A stretch of 64,000 nucleotides of DNA. It comes from Bryopsis sp. KO-2023 (Eukaryota > Chlorophyta > Ulvophyceae > Bryopsidales > Bryopsidaceae). Under the pieces are notes generated by a model. The model was given only the letters and a program-made list of their open reading frames with translations. It searched no databases and was not told where the DNA came from. The stretch is from positions 2,790,001 to 2,854,000 of the forward strand of contig BSYQ01000002.1 of NCBI GenBank assembly GCA_030272585.1. Direction: 5' to 3'. The position numbers and the translations under genes are program-made. Positions 43,071-55,659 of this stretch are shown piece after piece. Within the stretch, counting starts at the first letter, position 1. Each line of letters opens with the position of its first letter.

Positions 43071-46000
43071 TCAACCCCGCTCTTCACACCAGCCCGATAA
43101 AAGTGAAAGCTCGGTGACGTGATCATCGGATAACCGTGACCTTCTAGAACGCACTATGTGTCCCAGTTTTGAGAACGCACGCTCACTAGCAGCTGAGCTG
43201 CTTGGGACAGCAAGATACCGACGAGCCAACTCACTGACTATCGGAAGTCGACTTTTATTTTCCCGCCACCACACCAGGGGTTCACTACACTTGCCCATAT
43301 TCTGTCTCTCACCCAGAAATCTGTCTATTTCATGCAAAGCCAAGGTCCTGTCACCCCCACCACCACCGTCATCGCTGTCATCGCTGCACAAGACTGTGCT
43401 CATGTTCCCTTTTCTTTTTTTGGTTTGTGTGGCTTGGACGGTGATCTCCCCCTTCTCGATCAGATCACGTGCATGATCCGAAAGCAGTATCCTGAGGTGC
43501 CTCAGCATGGAGGACTTGTGGAAGAGGAGTCTCTCAGGGCCAAACCGGAGCATCCCCTGGGGAGCAGGAAAATCAGCTTGGTTGTCGGGCAGCAGTTGCA
43601 AAAACAGGTACGCTTCTTGGAGGGATCGCCACCGCACTGACACATCCATAAGAGCGCACAACATCCAGGCCAGCCCGAGCTGCGGGTCGCTCCATTCCTT
43701 CTCCAGCTTGTCCACCATGGCATACACAATTGGCGACAGCGCCTGGATGTTCGGTGGGGGGGATCTCCCCTCCTTCACGGCCTCCACATTTGTTCTGATC
43801 CAGTCTTTCCAAAAACTGTGGATCCTCGCGAACGTCAGGACCACCCTCCCGCTTGTCACTGTTTTCGATGCCTCCAATCTAAAACAAGACATCACATTGA
43901 ATGAATACTTGATAAATAACGGGCTGCAGTTCAGTTTGTTATTCCCTGTTTTTTCTTTTGTCGTTTTGTTCACACTACTTGAAAAATCATACATCTTCTC
44001 AATAATCAAGTTTTTTGTTTGGTTTTTTTTCTGCAATGTTGTACTTACAGGTGTGTGGCATCCCTCGCAACTTTCAGCAACTCCAACAGGCTCTCCAGCA
44101 GCGTCCACTGCCGTGGTGTTATTTCACGGTGCTCATCCCCCTCCCCATGTTGCTCAGCTAGCAATCGATCGATTGCTGGCCTGAGCCTCACGGCTCTCTG
44201 GAGCATGATGAAGGTGCTGTTCCACCGTGTGCTCACGATCGTGGGGAGTTGCAGCACCCTAGGTTTTCTTGGTGGGGGTGCCGGCTGCGATGATGGTGCA
44301 CCAGACTGTTGCGAAGGGCCACCAGCCTGTTGAGAAGGGCCAACCACTTCCACATCCATGGTCTCTGCCGTGCCCTCTCCCTGCAGATCACACAACACTT
44401 GTCACCTCACAGACATGCATTGAAATCGATTGGAACACAACATGTCAATGATAGTGAAAATTTGTTCGACCGTAAAAAACCGTAAAAAACCGTAAACACC
44501 GTAAAACACCGTAAACACCGTAAACACCGTAAAAAAACCGTAAAAAACCGTAAAAAAACCGTAAAAAACCGTAAAAAACCCGTAAAACACCCGTAAAAAA
44601 CCCGTAAAAAACCGTAAAACACCGTAAAACACCGTAAAAAACCGGAAAAAACCGGAACCGGACCAAAATTTTGGAAAAAAAAATACAACTCAATAATCAC
44701 CTGTGATGTCAGATCTTCCACAGCAGCAGCAGCAGCAGCAGCTGCAGCAATATCATCAAGATCCTGACTGGTGGGACCCTGCAGCCAAACAACACCCAAA
44801 ACAAGCCATTTAGATGTCAGAAAAAATTCAACTTATAACAAGAAGCAAGCAGCAACACAGAAAAAGGGAAGTGAATGGAAGCAACAGAAAATAAAGGAGA
44901 GTTTATCCACCTGTGGCGCCATATCCTGTGCATCCTCCAGCGAGTCCTCGCTTTCCTCCTCCCCGAGGTCCGCCGGCATGTACTCCACCTCCCCCCCCTC
45001 CCCCCCTTCCCCCCCTTCCCCCCTTTCCCACATCTCTACCTGAGCCTGACTGAACTTAGTTTTAAAAGTAGAGGAGCGCCGTACATGGGCTGCTACCCCT
45101 TTCAACACATCTATTGCCTCTAGTAGTAAGGCCGTGTGTTTATTGACCCTCCCAATAACGCCTATATGCCCTAAGCCCAGCTGCACCACATTGTGGAGCA
45201 TGTGCAAGGAGCACCTGAGCCAGTCAAATTCTAATTCTTCTTGAAGGGCCTTCCTAATATTCGATCCACAATCTGAAATTATGGTCGGCCTCATTTCTCC
45301 TAACTGAGCTGACCCCCCAAAGTACCCCTGAAGCAGTTTTGGAATTTCCACCGAAAGAACCTCTGCGGTTATGCTTGTATACTCTAACCTATGCGATCCT
45401 AATGTCCTAGTCTGCAAAACCCACTCTGTATCTACCCAGCTGCATGTGAATGTTATATATTCACATGAAGTCCTACTCTTCCACAGGTCGGTCGTAAAAG
45501 CGGTTACCTTCCATGGGACGGACCTCGTCAACCTTTCCATCTCGCTCTTGTAGACAGAACTGATCTCGCGCTTTATGGTTTTGGGATCCACTTTTGGGCA
45601 TTTGGGTTCAAGCACCCTGGCGAACTCGAGGAAGGCTGGAGTGCATGGAGTCCCAAAAGGAAGGGAGTCCCTCGCCACCCACTTTGCCGCTTCCCTGACG
45701 AACCTCTTGTATCCGGCACTGCCGGCTTGGTAGCGCACATTCTGTACATCACACATGCACATCAGCACCACATGCAGTCCCCCAAAATTCAGGCTGGAAA
45801 TTCCAGCATCCAGCAACACAACAACACATGCAGTCCCCCAAAAATCAGGCTGGAAATTCCAGCATCCAGCAACACAACAACACATGCATTAACATCACAA
45901 GCAATCACAAACCTACCCGGTGTAGAGACTTGGATATCAGCGTCTCGGATGGGTCCTCGCTTGACTTCCCCCCCTTTCCTGGCTTCAAATGGCCTGCTGC

Positions 46001-46445
46001 TGCCATTTTCGACGTCCATTCTTCTAATGGGAAGTCCTTCCCATCCTTCGCAGCATCATCGATCCACCCCTTGGCAGTGGTGAGGACATCATGGTCTTTC
46101 ACACCATGCCTCCCAGAGCAGTGGGACTTGAGGCCACTGTAGGACCCCTTGGCTGCAGACATCCACACCAAAATAAAAAACTACTCCAGAAATATTAACC
46201 CAGAAAAAGAAAAAAAAAAAAAATACAAAATACTTACACCAAGAGCACATGTGTCCGCACAGCAAACACTTCAGCTTGACCAGCCTGTCCTCTTTTTTCT
46301 TCCCCTTTTCTCCTTTTACATAGGCCTCCCACGAGCCGTCGTCGAGCTGCACCACCAGGGTCGCCAGCGGTGCGTAGTCGACAGGACGCAACCCCGCATC
46401 CTTTCTGACCTCGCCCATCAACTGAACATCCGACGTCGCCGACAT
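43071..46445 (-). CDS. hAT-family transposase, 6 exons
   Basis: Exons (minus) 46445-46238, 46152-45917, 45741-44911, 44778-44701, 44380-44049 and 43878-43071 join to 2,493 nt, 830 residues, with every phase closing. A BED-type zinc finger is split by intron 1 (LKCLLCGHMCSW, then KGSYSGLKSHCSGRHG). Exon 3 carries the RNase H-like core with FTTDLWKS and ISDCGSNIRKAL. Exon 4 ends in a poly-Ala run, and exon 5 has TRWNSTFIMLQRA. The C-terminal hAT dimerisation domain (RYLAVPSSSAASERAFSKLG) is complete and ends at TGA. The enzyme would bind the TACGGT arrays and terminal repeats and excise the element. No frameshift or internal stop is seen. Confidence 0.9.
44467..44660 (-). repeat. ACCGTAAAA array inside intron 4 of the transposase
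   Basis: About 190 bp made almost only of ACCGTAAAA-type units, the same ACCGTAA/TTACGGT word as the element's subterminal arrays, but placed in the middle of the element within the intron 44381-44700. Confidence 0.85.
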
Positions 46446-46984
46446 ACTGAACACACTCCGGAAAAAAACGAAAACACACCGCGAGACAGTAGAAAACCAA
46501 AGGAGAAACTAGCGATGGGAGAGTGGCTAGGTTATAAGGGAGGTTGCGTACGACGGGACAGCTTCCCACCGTAACTCCTCTTTACGGTGGAACGGACTCC
46601 GGTTTGCGGTTTACGGTGTTACGGTCACGTGATTACGGCGCTACGGTGGATGATTTACGGTGCTACGGTTGTTGATTTACGGTGAGTTTACGGCATGCTC
46701 CGGTGTACGGTGATAACCGAACCGTAAATCCGTCATTTCATGCTCCGGACCGCCGTAATGACGCCGTAGTACTACGGATAACATTTACGGTGGTCCGGTT
46801 CCGAGCACGAAAACCACTCCGGTCCGGACCGGAGTGACCGTAACCGTAAGTGACCGGAGTGAGGTTACGGTACGGTTTACGGTACCGTAACCGTAAAGTC
46901 CTATCTCTGAGCCGCGCCGGACGAATGCGCGCCTGGCGCGATGGACGTAGCTTGGTAAAAGCCGGACGGACTCGAAGCGTTGAA

Positions 46985-47267
46985 AACTGGAGCCGCGAGG
47001 GTCAAGCGTCGAGCGTCCTCGAAAAAAAAACAACAGGCGAAAAAAAAAACGGTCGAGATAGTCCGCGCGAAACGAGCGAGCATAGGCATTGGAAGTCGCG
47101 CTGCGGACGGCGTCTTTTGGCACGTCACTGTCGCACTCGATCCGCCCCCTGTCAAGCCAAAGTTCAAACCCGTCGACAACATTCGATGTGGCCTGGAAAC
47201 TCTTTTCGCTCGCGTCTCACAACCAGACATGGGCTGAGACCCCTGTGCACAGGACAGGACAGAACAG
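46985..47267. other. CpG-rich stretch of older transposon sequence
   Basis: Continues from the hAT target site. Several short frames overlap in both strands; none is recognised. Confidence 0.3.
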
Positions 47268-47519
47268 ACTGTCTGTGCTGTGCACAGGGTCAGACCTGTG
47301 CTGCACAGGTGCACAGACCTGTACAGCACAGCACAGACAGGGTCTGTGCAACATCTGTGCAGTTTCTGTGCAGTTCTGTGCAGATTCTGTGCCAAATCTG
47401 TGCAGATTCTGTGCAGTTCTGTGCAGATTCTGTGCAGATTCTGTGCAGATCTGTGCTGTGCTGTGCAGGTCTGCTCACCTGTGCAGCACAGGTCTGACCC
47501 TGTGCACAGCACAGACAGT
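47268..47519. repeat. CTGTGCAG-rich inverted repeat
   Basis: Two exact 44-bp arms (47268-47311 and 47476-47519) in inverted orientation enclose a ~165-bp loop of tandem TCTGTGCAG words. Related CTGTGCAC/AG words continue to about 47640. The RNA would fold into a long hairpin. Confidence 0.8.
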
Positions 47520-47739
47520 CTGTGCTGTTCTGGCCTGTGCAATTCCGCTGCACAGGACAGGACAGCACAGGGTGCACAGAACCTGCACAGAACCCTGTCC
47601 TGTGCGGTGCACAGGACAGGGGTCTGTCCTGTGCAGCCCATGACTGCTCACAACCTCAACCTCGTCCTTGATATCTCGAAAGCGCTAGAAAAAAACCACG
47701 CTACAGCGATTCTTCCAAAAAAAGGCCATATAAGTCCAA

Positions 47740-49190
47740 TATGGGACTTATGGGCGATCCTTGATTTTCCTAAAGGGAATTTCCCCACCAAACTGGAATC
47801 CGACGTGGCAGCCCACATATACAATTTTTTGGCCTGATTTTCGAAACACTAAGATTTTGGAATGTGCCAAGCACACCATCCAAGTTTCGGAAGAAAAATC
47901 ACCTTGAAGTGGGACTTATGGGCAATCCAAGAAAATACCTGATTTTCCTAAAGAGAATTTCCCCACCAAACTGAAATCCGACGTGGCAGCCCACATATAC
48001 AATTTTTTGGCTTGATTTTTGGAACACTGAGATGTTGGAATGTGCCAAACACATCATTCAAGTTGTGAAAGAAAACACTGCCTGGGGTGAGACTTATGGG
48101 CAATCCAAGAAAATACCTGATTTTCCTAAAGAGAATTTCCCCACCAAACTGAAATCCGACGTGGCAGCCCACATATACAATTTTTTGGCTTGATTTTCAA
48201 AACACTGAAATTTTGAAATGTGTCAAGCACATCATCCAAGTTTCGGAGGAAAAATCACCCTGGGGTGGGACTTATGGGCAATCCAAGAAAATACCTCATT
48301 TTCCTAATGGGAATTTCCCCACCAAACTGGAATCCGACGTGGCAGCCCACATATACATTTGTTTGGCCTGATTTTCGAAACACTGAGATGTTGGAATGTG
48401 CCAAGCACATCATCCAAGTTTCGGAAGAAAAATCACCCTGAAGTGGGACTTATGGGCAATCCTTGATTTTCCTAAAGGGAATTTCCCCACCAAACTGGAA
48501 TCCGACGTGGCAGCCCACATATACAGTTTTTTGGCTTGATTTTTGTAACACTGAAATTTTGAAATGTGTCAAGCACATCATTCAAGTTTCGGAGGAAAAA
48601 TCACCCTGGGGTGGGACTTATGGGCAATCCAAGAAAATACCTCATTTTCCGAAAGGGAATTTCCCCACCAAACTAGAATCCGACGTGGCAGCCCACATAT
48701 ACATTTGTTTGGCCTGATTTTCGAAACACTGAGATGTTGGAATGTGCCAAGCACATCATCCAAGTTTCGGAAGAAAAATCACCCTGAAGTGGGACTTATG
48801 GGCAATCCTTGATTTTCCTAAAGGGAATTTCCCCACCAAACTGGAATCCGACGTGGCAGCCCACATATACAATTTTTTGGCTTGATTTTTGTAACACTAA
48901 GACTTTGGAATGTGCCAAGCACATCATCCAAGTTTCGAAAGAAAAATCACCCTGAGGTGGGACTTATGGGCAATCCAAGAAAATACCTGATTTTCCTAAA
49001 GGGAATTTCCCCACCAAACTGAAATCCGACGTGGCAGCCCACATATACAATTTTTTGGCTTGATTTTTGGAACACTGAGATGTTGGAATGTGCCAAACAC
49101 ATCATTCAAGTTGTGAAAGAAAACACTGCCTGGGGTGAGACTTATGGGCATCCAAGAAAAAATCTGATTTTCCCAAAGGGAATTTCTCCA
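47740..49190 (+). repeat. Satellite: about nine tandem ~170-180 bp units
   Basis: Each unit contains GGGCAATCC, GGGAATTTCCCCACCAAACT, CCGACGTGGCAGCCCACATA and a GTGCCAAGCACATCATCCAA-like segment. Starts fall near 47752, 47921, 48089, 48268, 48447, 48620, 48799, 48968 and 49147. Units differ by substitutions and a ~10-bp indel (AAGAAAATACC present or absent). Confidence 0.9.
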
Positions 49191-50119
49191 CTTATACAAC
49201 AGAAACAATAACAGGAACACAGGAACACCAACAACAGCAATAAAAAAGACAGCAACAGAAACAATGAATGAGAGGACTGCCCAGGATTTCAGACCCTCTC
49301 TGCCACCCACCCCTCCCCCTAAAAAATAAGGAAACACGAAGTTTCAACAGACGCTCGTGTTCCCTTGGCGTTCCCTGCACAACGCCCTTTGGGCTGGGTT
49401 CGTCACGATCACCTGCCCTTGCGTTCCCTGCGCCAAACACACCTTTGATCCCCAACCCACTCCACGCCACAGAACGCCCCAGCCGATCCCAACGCCTCGC
49501 TCATCACTCTCGGAGCCGTGGTCCTCGCGCTGCGCCAGTACACGGGGGACGAGACAACGAGACGCCGAGACGCCGAGAACGCGCGTGCGCAGGCAGGGGT
49601 GGGTCGGTGGAGAGGAACGCCTTATATCGGGTCGGTCGCGCGTTGAAATCGCCTCGTACGACGCGACAATGTGACCCCCCCTTGGATGCAAGGAAAAGGG
49701 GTCGATAACGCCTCGCGGGCGGACGGCGGCAATGTGACGTGACGGCGACCCGTTATCGATAATGCCTCATCTGCCCCACAGCCGTTATCGACCCCCCGAC
49801 ATGTGCTGGTTTTCAACATCCTTTGTTGGGGAGTGTAATGCTAAATGACCCACTTAGCAATCAAGTATTTCATACTCATATTTTACACTCAAACTACTGA
49901 TCACACCCAATATTTTACATGAGCACCCCAAACAAAACCCCTAAACACAAACGTGTCCCCTGATTTATACCCTACCAGGGTCCCTTCTAAGTCCCATGCA
50001 ACCCCGTCAAACACCCTCGTCCTAGGAGCATGTTTTTGTTTGATCAATCATCAGCACTTCTGTCTCTCTCTCTCACACACAAAACACAAACGTTAATACC
50101 CTTTCTGGGACTTGTTTTC
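49191..50119. other. Unrecognised, partly CpG-rich
   Basis: 49340-49800 is CpG-rich and ends with GTTATCGATAATGCC and GGGTCGATAAC-type words also found near 41755-41800. This may be the other end of the element that encloses the hAT insertion. No gene seen. Confidence 0.35.
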
Positions 50120-50370
50120 AAATTGTGAAAGAGGTGGGCTGGCTGACGTATGGTGTGTAGGTATGATGGTCTGGACTGGCTGAGGTGGGTATGGTGGGTT
50201 GGCTTGGCTTGAGTGGGTGGGTTGAGTGAGGTGGGCATGGTGGGTTGGGTTGGCTTGAGGTGGGTTGAGTGAGGTGGGCATGGTGGGTTGGGTTGGCTTG
50301 AGGCGGGTTGAGTGAGGTGGGTATGGTGGGGTGGGTTGGCTTGAGTGGGTGGGTTGAGTGCACCGACTTT
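50120..50370. repeat. Minisatellite, ~40-45 bp units
   Basis: Repeats of GGTGGGTTGAGTGAGGTGGG and GCATGGTGGGTTGGGTTGGC in tandem, five or more copies, diverging toward the left. Confidence 0.8.
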
Positions 50371-50679
50371 GGGGTGCGTTCAACACAAGGGGAAAGGAAC
50401 TACCTGATTAGGTTCACTCCCAGGTCATCCTAGGATAGCATCTTCGATTCAAATCGATCGCTTGTTGGCGATGTGGAGGAGTTAGACCCAGCGGGGGAAG
50501 GGAAGGACTCTGGGAAATAGGTAAGGAAAAAGACATTCAGTCAAAAGTCAATCAGTACCAATAAACTCTGCCGTTTGTGCAAATCAAGATTGATTGGATG
50601 GTCGATCAACCAGACCCCATCATGGCAAAGTCTGTTCAAAGAAAGACAAACAACCAAAAGCTCACCAAAGGTTTCCTCA

Positions 50680-53600
50680 AGGGAAGAGGAAATCAATTGG
50701 CGGAGAGAGCCCAGCATCACATTGTCGAGGGACCTTCAAATCCAATACGCCGGCGGTGGCTGGAGCTCTGGAAAGCACCCCTTCTGGCCCAGCCAAGACT
50801 TTCCTGGTGGTGCAGAAGAGCAGTGACAGGCTGTTTAAATTGCTGGACATCCTGCTGATCGTCGAGGAAAGATTGGGCTCCGAGTAGAGACTCTGAGAAG
50901 AAAAAAAACAACAGAAAAATCCAAAAAGGGTGGGAGGCAAATTCCTACCACTGATTGAATCACTAGGTCAGTTACACACCTGACAACAACTTGAGACACT
51001 TCCAGATGGCAGGGCCCCAGCTCTTCTCGGGATTGAGCAACAGGCATGCAAGCCTGCAAAGAAAACCATGGCTTTTTTTTTCTGTTCTTTGTTGCGAGCT
51101 GTGGGTGGTGGGTTGGTTGAATGACATGGGTGGAGGGTTCTATTCTTTGTTGCTGGCTGTGGGTGGTGGGTTGGTTGAATGAGGTGGTTGGTAGGCTTTC
51201 TTCTTCCTGTTCCTTTCATTTTTTGTTTCTCTTTTCTTTTCCTACTTTCTGGCTGGGGGTGGTGGGTTGATTGAATGGAGATTGGAATGTTCATGATAGT
51301 GATGTCTGTGATTGCGGTTGTCTTACCACATCCATGCAAGCCACTCCCTATCAATGGGCTTCGAAACTGCTGCAAGTGAGGGCCTCAATCGTCGCAAGTG
51401 TATCCGTGTGCAATGTCCCAAGCATGTCGCACTCCATCCCCATCCAGTCTGAGTTTATAGCAATTCAAAGCTACAACGCACACTGCACACAAGAGTTGAT
51501 GGATGAAGGTTCTGCCAAATTCTAGCAAAATCTTACCAAGGATTCACTTTTCATGAGCAATTGAGAACACGTGTGGAAACAACCAGCACCCACCTTTTGA
51601 ACAACCACCTTCTGAACATAGAACCTTTGAGCATTGTCAGCAGGTCAGCCAGCAGCCACGGGAAATCGTGGTACGGCATGGTGAAGTTTCCAGTGGTAGA
51701 TACGATCCACCACGGTACCAGGCCTCCAACGCCTTGATTACCTTGATTACCGCAGATTTTGTCAATGTTGGGCAGAATCACGTGGAGCGGGTTCCAGCAA
51801 CAACCCAAGCTTTCTTGCACACACTGCAGAACATACCCCCAAACTTTGCAAATTCTCCACTATGCCTTTGCTACAGCAATTTGTGCCAAATTTTCTTAAA
51901 GCGGTAACACCGATGGAAATTTTCAGCCTGCCTCTGTAGATCATCCCTACCTTCTTTATGTTCATATTCTGAACTCATTTCCAATTGGAGAAGAAGGTGA
52001 TTCAGAATAGTCTTCAGCATCGGGCTGATGACCTCCGCCCTGAGCTGAAATATCCATCTCCAGGATTTTGTGCAAGATGGCATGTCTCTCACCAGCCTCA
52101 TGGTGTCTATTGCCACTCGTTTCTCCAATCTGTTATTCCGGCCTGCACCACCTTCAGCACAATCCCATGCGCACAATGATCTGCAGAGAGCATTTCTGCT
52201 AATCAACAGGAGAATAATGTCAGCTCACAAGCATGCACACGCAACGCCCTCTCCTATAAGCTCAAAAACCTCAATTACAATTAGGAAACTCATCCATTTA
52301 TCAGCGTTCGCACAAACACACATTCTAGAATACCTCCCCTTTGCTCCACATCGCGGCTGATAATGAGAGTCAAGACCAGCAGCCACTGGAGGGGCAGCAA
52401 TGCTTCCTCGTTAAAGGCAGCACGTGCTTCTTCACGAAGTCAATCAGACTGCAACGCCCAAAGTCAAGTGTCCTCAGAACCTCCAGCGCTGTCAGCTTCG
52501 CCTCTATCAATTTTTCCCTGCACGCGACATGTCCAATAAACTACGATCGACATGGACCAGCCACATTATCTAATGTGCATGTCTAGGCAACTGCACCGAT
52601 ATCATACATAAGCTTGCCGAGTTTTCAAAAAGAGATCTATCCTTCTATCAGACATTTGTTCCTTAGCATTAATATTGGGAGAACCCAACCTGAAGGCTTA
52701 TGAGCTGCCGTTTGACTTTTCCTGGGAGATACTCCTCTCTGACCACAGCAGTCATCAATGAGACCACCTCCTTGTGTTTTACCTGCACCACATGAGACCA
52801 GAAAAAATATATCAGGAAAACAATACTTGATACATCAAGCAAGCAATGAGAGTGGCCTCCTCTTCTACCCGTTCGTGGTCTGGGCTGAACTCCTGATCTT
52901 CCGTTATCAATGTCACGCCTTTCTCTTCCTCTGGTTCGGGACTACTGTCCGTATCTTCAGCAAGCAAGGCAACATCAGGTGCGGCATCTTCAATCTCTGC
53001 TTGCTCTCCCTCAGTGGAAGGGCTCAATGAAGGCACCTGCTGGGTCCCCACAAACCCATCAGAATACTTGATTAAGGTCTGTTTCCCACTTCGAAGTTGA
53101 GAATCGCCTTCAATGGAAAACAAGAGCGGGATCTTCTGTCTGCATCTCCTTTGACCAATCAGGTGGGGCATAATCAGGTGGGGCGTAATATCATATTTTT
53201 GCTCATATTTTCCAGAAAACCCACATATCTCCACATACCCACATACGTCGGGCTCAAGTGCAGGTGCTTCTGAACCTTCCACATCACTACCCTCAGCATC
53301 AGGTTCGGGTGCAAGCACCCTCACCTCATCGCTGGGTCCAGCTCCCTCCTCGTAACTGAGCAACCCCACCACAGGTATCTCCTGCTTTCGTGATGAACTC
53401 CTCTGTGGTGGACGTAGCATCACCCTTGCAATCACTCTGCAATGACTTCATCTCCCTCTGGAATTATCAAACCAAAAGAAGACCCTTCAATTTTGCGAAC
53501 CAAATCTTAGAATGTTGCAACAAATATTCTGAAAAATTTGTGGTTCAAAAAACCACAAAGGAGTCCTGTATGTATATGACATGAGAACAACACGAACCTT

Positions 53601-54960
53601 GAAAAGATGCAAACTGTCCCAGCACTTCCATCCCCTGTATTCAGGAAAAAAGAATCTCCATGAGAAAAACAAGTAGGAAAAACTGTGGGCAATAGTAAGG
53701 CAATGGGGTTGAATCAATTTATATAAGCCAGATCTAGAGTATTACGTTGACCAAGACCTCAATGAAGACACATTGAAAGCTGAGAGTGTTATGCTTTTTT
53801 ATGTCATGCTGACCTTTTCAGTGTCCATGTCATGACTTTACTCTCTTGATGCCTCAGTAAACGCTGCTTGTTTGGCACTTGCAGCAGACTCAGCAGTGGC
53901 AAACTGCATAACTACCTCCATCAGATGCAAATTAGTTGCAAGGTCGACCTGTGGCACAAAGACTGCACCACCATTTCCAACTCCACTTATAGAACCTCCC
54001 TGAGTTTTTCCTTGGATTGCTTTGTATCATCTGAATGCATGAATCCGGACGAAATACACTGAATGTTAGCCCTCCAACCCCACATTACAAAAAAAAAAAG
54101 TCTACCAAAACAATGAGGCACACCACCTCTCCCTCCATGGACTTCAGCAGCCTCCACCTTTGCATGAGTGTGGTGAGGGACTCTCTCCTGATGCAATTCT
54201 CTGGGGCGATGTGCATCATCATGGCGTCAAAAAACTGGTATCGTAGTCAGCTCCAGCACATGAAAAAAAGGGAAAAAACAAACCTTCAAAAGTTAAAAAT
54301 TAATGGTGTTGAGAAAACTTCTTTCCATTGTAGGCATTCGGTGGTGGTGCTTGTGGTTGTGGTGCTTGTGGTTGTGGTGCTTGTGGTTGTGGTGGCGGTG
54401 GTGGCTGTGGTGGAGGTTGTGGTGGTGATGTTTTTATTTGTTTGGTCATTTGGTTGTTTTGGATTTGGTGGTGGTTTAGGCTGGCCAGCCCATGGGTTTG
54501 ATTGAATCCTTGATGTGCTTATCTTTTAAGCTCCCCTCGATTGCACTGAAAAGTTGACAGAACATGTACAATGACTAAGTTATCAGCACACCAAAACAGA
54601 CTCAATAGTTGACAGGCGTCGCACCTCATCATTTAGCACAAAACACACAACAGATGCCCGTTTTTAAGAGAAACACATGTACACCCTCCACCGATTTCAG
54701 AGCCTTCATTTTCTCCCCGCAAGGGTGGCACTCCAAAAAGAAACCAACCTGGGAATGATGATCTTTGCTTCGCAATGTCTGCCACGAATTCGTTGAGGAA
54801 TCTATCCATGAGATCGGCGTTGGCAGCCTTTTTGTTGTTCTCCACTCCTGCGCTAAGTAACTCCAATCTCTACAGCCAAGGTATCACCTCGTTCATCATG
54901 AGAGCTCTGTCACTGGAATCCAGGTCCTCATCTGGCAAATTAGAAATCCTACAGCACAGG
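50680..54960 (-). pseudogene. Decayed multi-exon gene, minus strand, family not recognised
   Basis: Coding-like stretches follow one another on the minus strand with plausible splice sites. They include LLSAGVENNKKAANADLMDR (~54.8 kb, preceded in frame by a TAG at ~54870), IEGSLKDKHIKDSIKPMGW (54.5 kb), MHIAPENCIRRESLTTLMQR (54.2 kb) and an acidic Glu/Pro segment (53.4-52.8 kb). Further on are VVSLMTAVVREEYLPGKVKR (52.7 kb), LTALEVLRTLDFGRCSLIDF (52.5 kb) and VGGLVPWWIVSTTGNFTMPY (51.7 kb). Stops and frame changes interrupt several. The length and the transposon-rich neighbourhood suggest either a transposon gene or a host gene carried inside one. I cannot name it. Confidence 0.4.
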
Positions 54961-55659
54961 CCAGCAATTCACATCTGTTTGGACTAGGAATCTCCATGTG
55001 CTAATCTCCAGCAGGGAAGCAATTTCGACCTACCAGCACGCGAACGCCAGTATCACCCCACAACACTCGCTGGGTTCGACAGGGCACCTCACAACCGGCT
55101 TCAGCTTCGCCTAATTCCCAGTCGTCGTTGGATACGAAACGACGAAGCAGCAGCAGCACAACCTTTTCTATACAATAAAAAACAACAGACGTCGCCGAGC
55201 GGATGCTCCGTACCACATTCGAACCGAATTTTCTTGGTCAGGTATCGCGAAGTGCGTCAAAAGCACACCTTCGACAGCGATAGCTCCTGTGGAGGCACCT
55301 CTTTTAAAGCCACCCTCCAAACCTCGCGACGACGCCTCATAAAAGGCTGGGCTCCAGAACAGAGCCACCAACACTATCCTCTTAGCCAGCTTCACTGGCG
55401 GGACAATCCGCTGCAGCGGCGCACCCTGCGATCGCAAGCACCCGACAGCGGAATCCTCCTCTAAAACACACCAAACAGAAACTCCCTCTAAGACAAGGTT
55501 TCGAACTGCCAGCACACGAACGCCAGTATCATACGACAACACACCTTGTAGCTCCAGAACAGAGCTCCACGAGATCCACCGTCTCCTCCTCCTTTCGTCG
55601 ACCTTTCCCTGCCTCTCCGCCTATCCCTGCCTACCTTTTCTCTCCCTCCCCGAAAAATC

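Larger units (their letters stand above)
41945..46909. mobile_element. Complete hAT transposon
   Basis: 4,965 bp with inverted ends CAGAGATAGGACTT and an exact 8-bp target duplication AGCCGCGC (41937-41944 and 46910-46917), the hAT hallmark. Both ends contain ~300 bp of repeated TTACGGT/ACCGTAA. The interior encodes a full-length six-exon transposase on the minus strand and a minisatellite near the left end. Intact ends, exact target duplication and an uninterrupted gene suggest a young, possibly autonomous copy. Confidence 0.92.

Noticed and set aside
46901-47641. 246-codon minus frame over the CTGTGCAG region
   Set aside because: Low-complexity repeat open in several frames on both strands.
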